This document shows positions 60,928 through 64,000 of a stretch of 64,000 bases of DNA, in pieces. The stretch spans positions 26,432 to 90,431 of the forward strand of contig DATFFH010000002.1 of the NCBI GenBank assembly GCA_035250245.1, written 5' to 3'. Position numbers and translations under genes: made by a program. The number at the start of each line of letters is the position of its first letter. Position 1 is the first letter of the stretch. This stretch comes from Luteimonas_C sp035250245 (GTDB lineage Bacteria > Pseudomonadota > Gammaproteobacteria > Xanthomonadales > Xanthomonadaceae). The notes beneath the pieces are model-generated. The model made no database searches, had not been told where the DNA came from, and saw only the letters and a list, made by a program, of their open reading frames with translations.

Positions 60928-63900
60928 TTAGCGGCCGGTTGCGTTTGCGGCGGCGTCCGCGGCCGGTGCGGAATCCGCGATCGCGGCGACCGAAGCAGGC
61001 GCAGCCGTTTGCGCCCGCGGGGTGAAGGACAGCATCAGTCCGAAGCTCGAAGCGGTCTGCTGATCGGTCGCATGTTCGCGGCGGAACAAGAAAGACAGGT
61101 TCCAAGCCGGCGCGAGGCTCCAATCCAGACCGGCGCCGTAGGACAGCATGTTGTCGCCGTAACTGCGCAGGGCGAGCTTGTAATCGGTGGCTACGGGCGA
61201 GACAACGTAGTTCAACGCCACGTCGCTGCGGTTTTCGAAGGCTTCGCGGTACTCCAGCATCCAGTACGGTCGCACCCTCGATTGCGCCAGCGAGTAACTG
61301 CCTTCCAGGCCGACCGCCAGTCCGCTGCTTTCGACGGTCTGCTTGCCGTAAGCCAGATCGTAGATGCCCAAGCCCTGCTCGCGATAAGCGTCCAAACGAG
61401 TGCGGCTGGCATCCAGACGGCCGTAGCCGGTCAGGCTCATGCCGGCGTTAGCGCGCTCGTAGCCGACCGTGAGCGAAGCGAAGTTCTGATCGCCCTCGCG
61501 CTTGGCGAGCCCGGTCGCCCCGGCGATGTCGCTCACGCGGCGGATATCGAAATCCAACCGGCCCCAACCGAACGTGCCGTCCACGAACACGTGATCGCCA
61601 TGGCGCCACAGTCCGTAGACAGACAGCGAGCGCTGCTCGGCGTCCATACGCGAACGCGAGCGGTCGAAGTCGGTGTCGTTCCAGCCCCAACCGCTGGCGA
61701 TGCCGACCAGCACGCGGCCGCCCAACCACCAGTCGACGCCAGCCGTGATGCCGTCGCTGCGGAAATCGAAGCCTTGGCTGGCGCCGCGGAACGCGCGTTC
61801 GCCCGTTGTCACGGTGCCGCCGGTCCACCAGCCCCAGCCTTTCGGCAGTGCCAGCGAATCCTCGGACATCAATTGGTTCGCGGGCAGCGAGAACGCCGCG
61901 CCCGAACCGCCGCCGACGCTGAGGCTGAGGCCGTTGCTGGAACGATTGTCGCGTGCATGCCGCTGCTGGCGCAGGCGATCGCGGATGTTCGCCTGTTGCG
62001 CGGCGGCGAAACGCACGCTGGCATCGACCTGTGCCTGGATGCCGCCGACCACGCTCGGATCGCGGGTCGGATCCGGACGCGCATCCACGGTCAGCGTCGT
62101 ACTCACCGTCGCCTGGGTGTAATTGCCGGAAGCCGCCTGGGTGGCGACCAGCGTGGTCACGCCATTGCCGATCAAGGTCACACGCCGGCCGCTCACTGTT
62201 GCGACGGCGGTGTTGCTGCTGGTGAAAGTGAAGCTACCGCTGCTGGGGCTGGTCGGATCGGGCAGGTCGAAGCCGCTCTCGCCGATGGTCTTCACCAACG
62301 GCGCGATCCAACCCAGCGTCGGCGTTGCCAGACCGATCGCGACATTCAGTTCGACCTCGGCGGCAGGCAAATAACCATTGCCGCCGGCCTGGTTCGCGGT
62401 CAACGCGCATGTGCCCGCGGCCTGCATCGTTGCCGTGTTTCCGCTGATCGTGCATATCGCGGGCGTGGTGCTGGCGAACACCACCGGATTGCCGGACGAG
62501 CCGCCGCTGGCCGACAAGGCGAACGTACCGTTCGGCGTATAGACCGGTGCCGCCGGATTGGCGGCGAATCCGGTAATGGTCTGCGCCGCGGACTGGATCG
62601 TCACGTCGAGCCGGACTTGCGGTGCGGCCTCGTAGTTGATATCGGCCGCTTGATCGGCAGTCAACGAACAGACGCCGGAATTCAGCATCGTCACCGTTCC
62701 GCCGCTGACCGTGCACACGGCCGTGGTGAGGCTGCCGAACACCACCGGACTGCTGGACAGCCCGGGCGTCGCCGAAACCGAGAAGGTACCGCCGGGCGAA
62801 TAGGTCGGAGAAGCCGGATTTGCCGCGAAATTGGTAATAGCTTGGGTCGCGGCGGCGATGGTCACGTTGAGCGACACCTGCGGCGCCGGCTCGTAGTTCG
62901 CATCACCGGCCTGATCGGCGGTAAGCGCGCAGTTGCCCGCCGTCTGCATCGTCACCGTGCTGCCGCTGACCGTGCACACGGCCGTGGTGAGGCTGCCGAA
63001 CACCACCGGACTGGTGGACGGACCGGGCGTCGCCGAAATGGCGAAAGTGCCGCCGAGGGCATAGGTCGGCGAAGCCGGGTTCGCCGCGAAATTGCTGATC
63101 GCCTGGGTCGCGGCGGCGATGGTTACGCTGAGCGAGGCCTGCGGCGCGGGATCGTAGTTCGCGTTGCCGGCCTGATCCGCGGTAAGCGCGCAGTTGCCCG
63201 CCGATTGCATCGTCACCGTGCTACCGGCCACCGTGCACACCGCGGGCGTGGTGGAAGCGAACACCACGGGATTGCCCGAACCGCCGCCCGTGGCCGAAAC
63301 CGTAAACGTGCCGCCGGGAGCGAACACCGGCGCAGCCGGGTTGGCGGCGAAAGCGCCGATGCTCTGCGCGAGCTTGGCCACGGTCACCGTATACGAGCGG
63401 CTGCCTGAGAACCCGTTGCTGGAAGTGGCTTGGACTTCGAACGTATTGCTGCCGGCGGTGGTCGGCGTGCCCGACAGCGCGCCTGCGGACGACAACGCCA
63501 ACCCGCTGGGCAAAGCGCCCGATGCGAGCGAGAAAGTGTAAGGCGCGGTGCCGCCGTTAGCGCTGCTGGCGCTAAGGCTCTGGCTGTACGCCGTGTTGTA
63601 GACCGGATCCGGCAGCGCGGTCGGCGCGATGGTCACCGCCACCGTTTCGCAATTCAGCGCGATGTTCTGCACGTCCGCGCCGAGGATGGTGCCGGTGGAC
63701 GGATTGACGGTGCATATCTGGCCCGGAGGCGCGGCCAGGACGCTCGCGGTCCAATTCGCCGCATTGGGCAGGCGCGTGGGAAATACGAAACTCGTCGCGG
63801 CTTGGGCCACGACCACCTGTTGCGTGGAAACCGGATTGGTGGCGCTCAACTGCAGCGTGACCGCGCCGGTTTGCCCGGTGGCGGTGCCGCCGACCGAATA

Positions 63901-64000
63901 AGTGGGCGATGCGAAACAGATCAGCGCCGCGCCGTTGCCGGCCTGCACGCCGTTGTTGAAGACCACCGCCGACATTCCAGTGGCCGCGGACGCACCGCCC
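60928..64000 (-). CDS. Autotransporter with Ig-like repeats (N-terminus outside window)
   Basis: At least 1023 residues; the frame is open to the right edge, so an internal Met at 63975 is probably not the start. The passenger has an Ig-like unit (YTFSLASGALPSGLALSSAG), then about four copies of an 86-residue unit (FAANPASPTY, VCTVSGSTVTM, NCALTADQAG, NYEPAPQ). An alpha-helical linker and a C-terminal beta-barrel domain (about the last 300 residues, GWWTGGTVTTGERAF onward) follow. After the last strand (SSFGLMLSFTPR) come about 35 Ala-rich residues, unusual since autotransporters normally end at that strand. Probably a surface adhesin. Confidence 0.85.
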   Translation of the reverse strand, partial: GGASAATGMSAVVFNNGVQAGNGAALICFASPTYSVGGTATGQTGAVTLQLSATNPVSTQQVVVAQAATSFVFPTRLPNAANWTASVLAAPPGQICTVNPSTGTILGADVQNIALNCETVAVTIAPTALPDPVYNTAYSQSLSASSANGGTAPYTFSLASGALPSGLALSSAGALSGTPTTAGSNTFEVQATSSNGFSGSRSYTVTVAKLAQSIGAFAANPAAPVFAPGGTFTVSATGGGSGNPVVFASTTPAVCTVAGSTVTMQSAGNCALTADQAGNANYDPAPQASLSVTIAAATQAISNFAANPASPTYALGGTFAISATPGPSTSPVVFGSLTTAVCTVSGSTVTMQTAGNCALTADQAGDANYEPAPQVSLNVTIAAATQAITNFAANPASPTYSPGGTFSVSATPGLSSSPVVFGSLTTAVCTVSGGTVTMLNSGVCSLTADQAADINYEAAPQVRLDVTIQSAAQTITGFAANPAAPVYTPNGTFALSASGGSSGNPVVFASTTPAICTISGNTATMQAAGTCALTANQAGGNGYLPAAEVELNVAIGLATPTLGWIAPLVKTIGESGFDLPDPTSPSSGSFTFTSSNTAVATVSGRRVTLIGNGVTTLVATQAASGNYTQATVSTTLTVDARPDPTRDPSVVGGIQAQVDASVRFAAAQQANIRDRLRQQRHARDNRSSNGLSLSVGGGSGAAFSLPANQLMSEDSLALPKGWGWWTGGTVTTGERAFRGASQGFDFRSDGITAGVDWWLGGRVLVGIASGWGWNDTDFDRSRSRMDAEQRSLSVYGLWRHGDHVFVDGTFGWGRLDFDIRRVSDIAGATGLAKREGDQNFASLTVGYERANAGMSLTGYGRLDASRTRLDAYREQGLGIYDLAYGKQTVESSGLAVGLEGSYSLAQSRVRPYWMLEYREAFENRSDVALNYVVSPVATDYKLALRSYGDNMLSYGAGLDWSLAPAWNLSFLFRREHATDQQTASSFGLMLSFTPRAQTAAPASVAAIADSAPAADAAANATGR
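62330..63370 (-). repeat. Tandem coding repeats of about 258-260 bp in the autotransporter
   Basis: Recurring blocks such as GCCGCGAAATTG...GCCTGGGTCGCG are found near 62552, 62810, 63070 and 63330, spaced 258, 260 and 260 bases by eye. The two middle units are most alike. They could change number by recombination. Confidence 0.75.

Noticed and set aside
57831..61025. Open frame of over 1000 codons on the + strand
   Set aside because: It runs antisense through the TonB receptor and repeats, has no family motif, and reflects GC-rich codon bias on the opposite strand.
61009..63408. Long open frame on the + strand opposite the autotransporter
   Set aside because: Repetitive Arg/Gly/Ala-rich translation that mirrors the Ig-like repeats of the real gene on the minus strand.
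1..64000. CRISPR array
   Set aside because: No regularly spaced short direct repeats with unique spacers; the regular repeats at 62330-63370 are coding.

Overview
The window looks like chromosomal DNA of a high-GC gammaproteobacterium of the Xanthomonadaceae/Lysobacteraceae, probably Lysobacter-like. Three things point there: the lexA operator is the palindrome known from Xanthomonas; the backbone is studded with paired REP elements whose half-sites start with GTAG, as in Stenotrophomonas; and gene order (lexA-recA-recX-alaS-csrA-tRNA-Ser, dapA-bamC) fits the group. The genus is an inference.

Left backbone (1-25.8 kb): mutL (cut by the window edge), a cell-wall amidase, tsaE, nnr, queG, pgi, the pantothenate genes panD/panC/panB, folK, pcnB, tRNA-Glu, a ferredoxin, two related BamC-like lipoproteins, dapA, gcvR, bcp, phoH, a DUF1275 membrane protein, a serine hydrolase, an MFS exporter divergent from a LysR regulator with a perfect 14-bp inverted repeat between them, thiD and two alpha/beta hydrolases, ending at tRNA-Arg(ACG).

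Island (about 25.97-51.24 kb): a roughly 25-kb integrative element in the 3' end of tRNA-Ser(GCT). It separates that tRNA from tRNA-Arg(ACG), usually its close neighbour behind csrA. The last 17 bases of the tRNA plus one base are repeated at the far end, and part of them a third time 113 bp further out. A tyrosine integrase lies next to the tRNA, and paired 12-bp motifs that look like integrase arm sites lie inside both ends. The island has a MobA/MobL relaxase, a TraD-like accessory protein and a palindrome-rich oriT candidate, but no type IV secretion genes, so it looks mobilizable rather than self-transmissible. Its defence cargo is a complete short-Argonaute/SIR2-APAZ (SPARSA) pair, a large HEPN-domain protein behind a small-RNA-like leader and terminator, a 1162-residue SF1 helicase convergent with an FRG-domain protein, and a possible small HEPN-like protein. 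Other cargo is a mercury uptake/sensing cluster (merR, merT, a thioredoxin-like lipoprotein, a GDCCVxC protein) without merA or merP, a DUF5990 protein, several exported proteins of unknown role, a second integrase, a dnaE2 remnant and a tRNA-Phe 3' fragment. The last two suggest the island was assembled from several events.

Right backbone (51.2-64 kb): tRNA-Ser, csrA, alaS, recX, recA and lexA with its operator, pncC/cinA-type amidohydrolase, a TonB-dependent receptor, and a large autotransporter with Ig-like repeats that runs off the right edge.

The best leads for something undescribed are the HEPN gene with its leader RNA (26.37-28.24 kb) and the helicase/FRG pair (42.4-47.0 kb). SPARSA itself is a known system.
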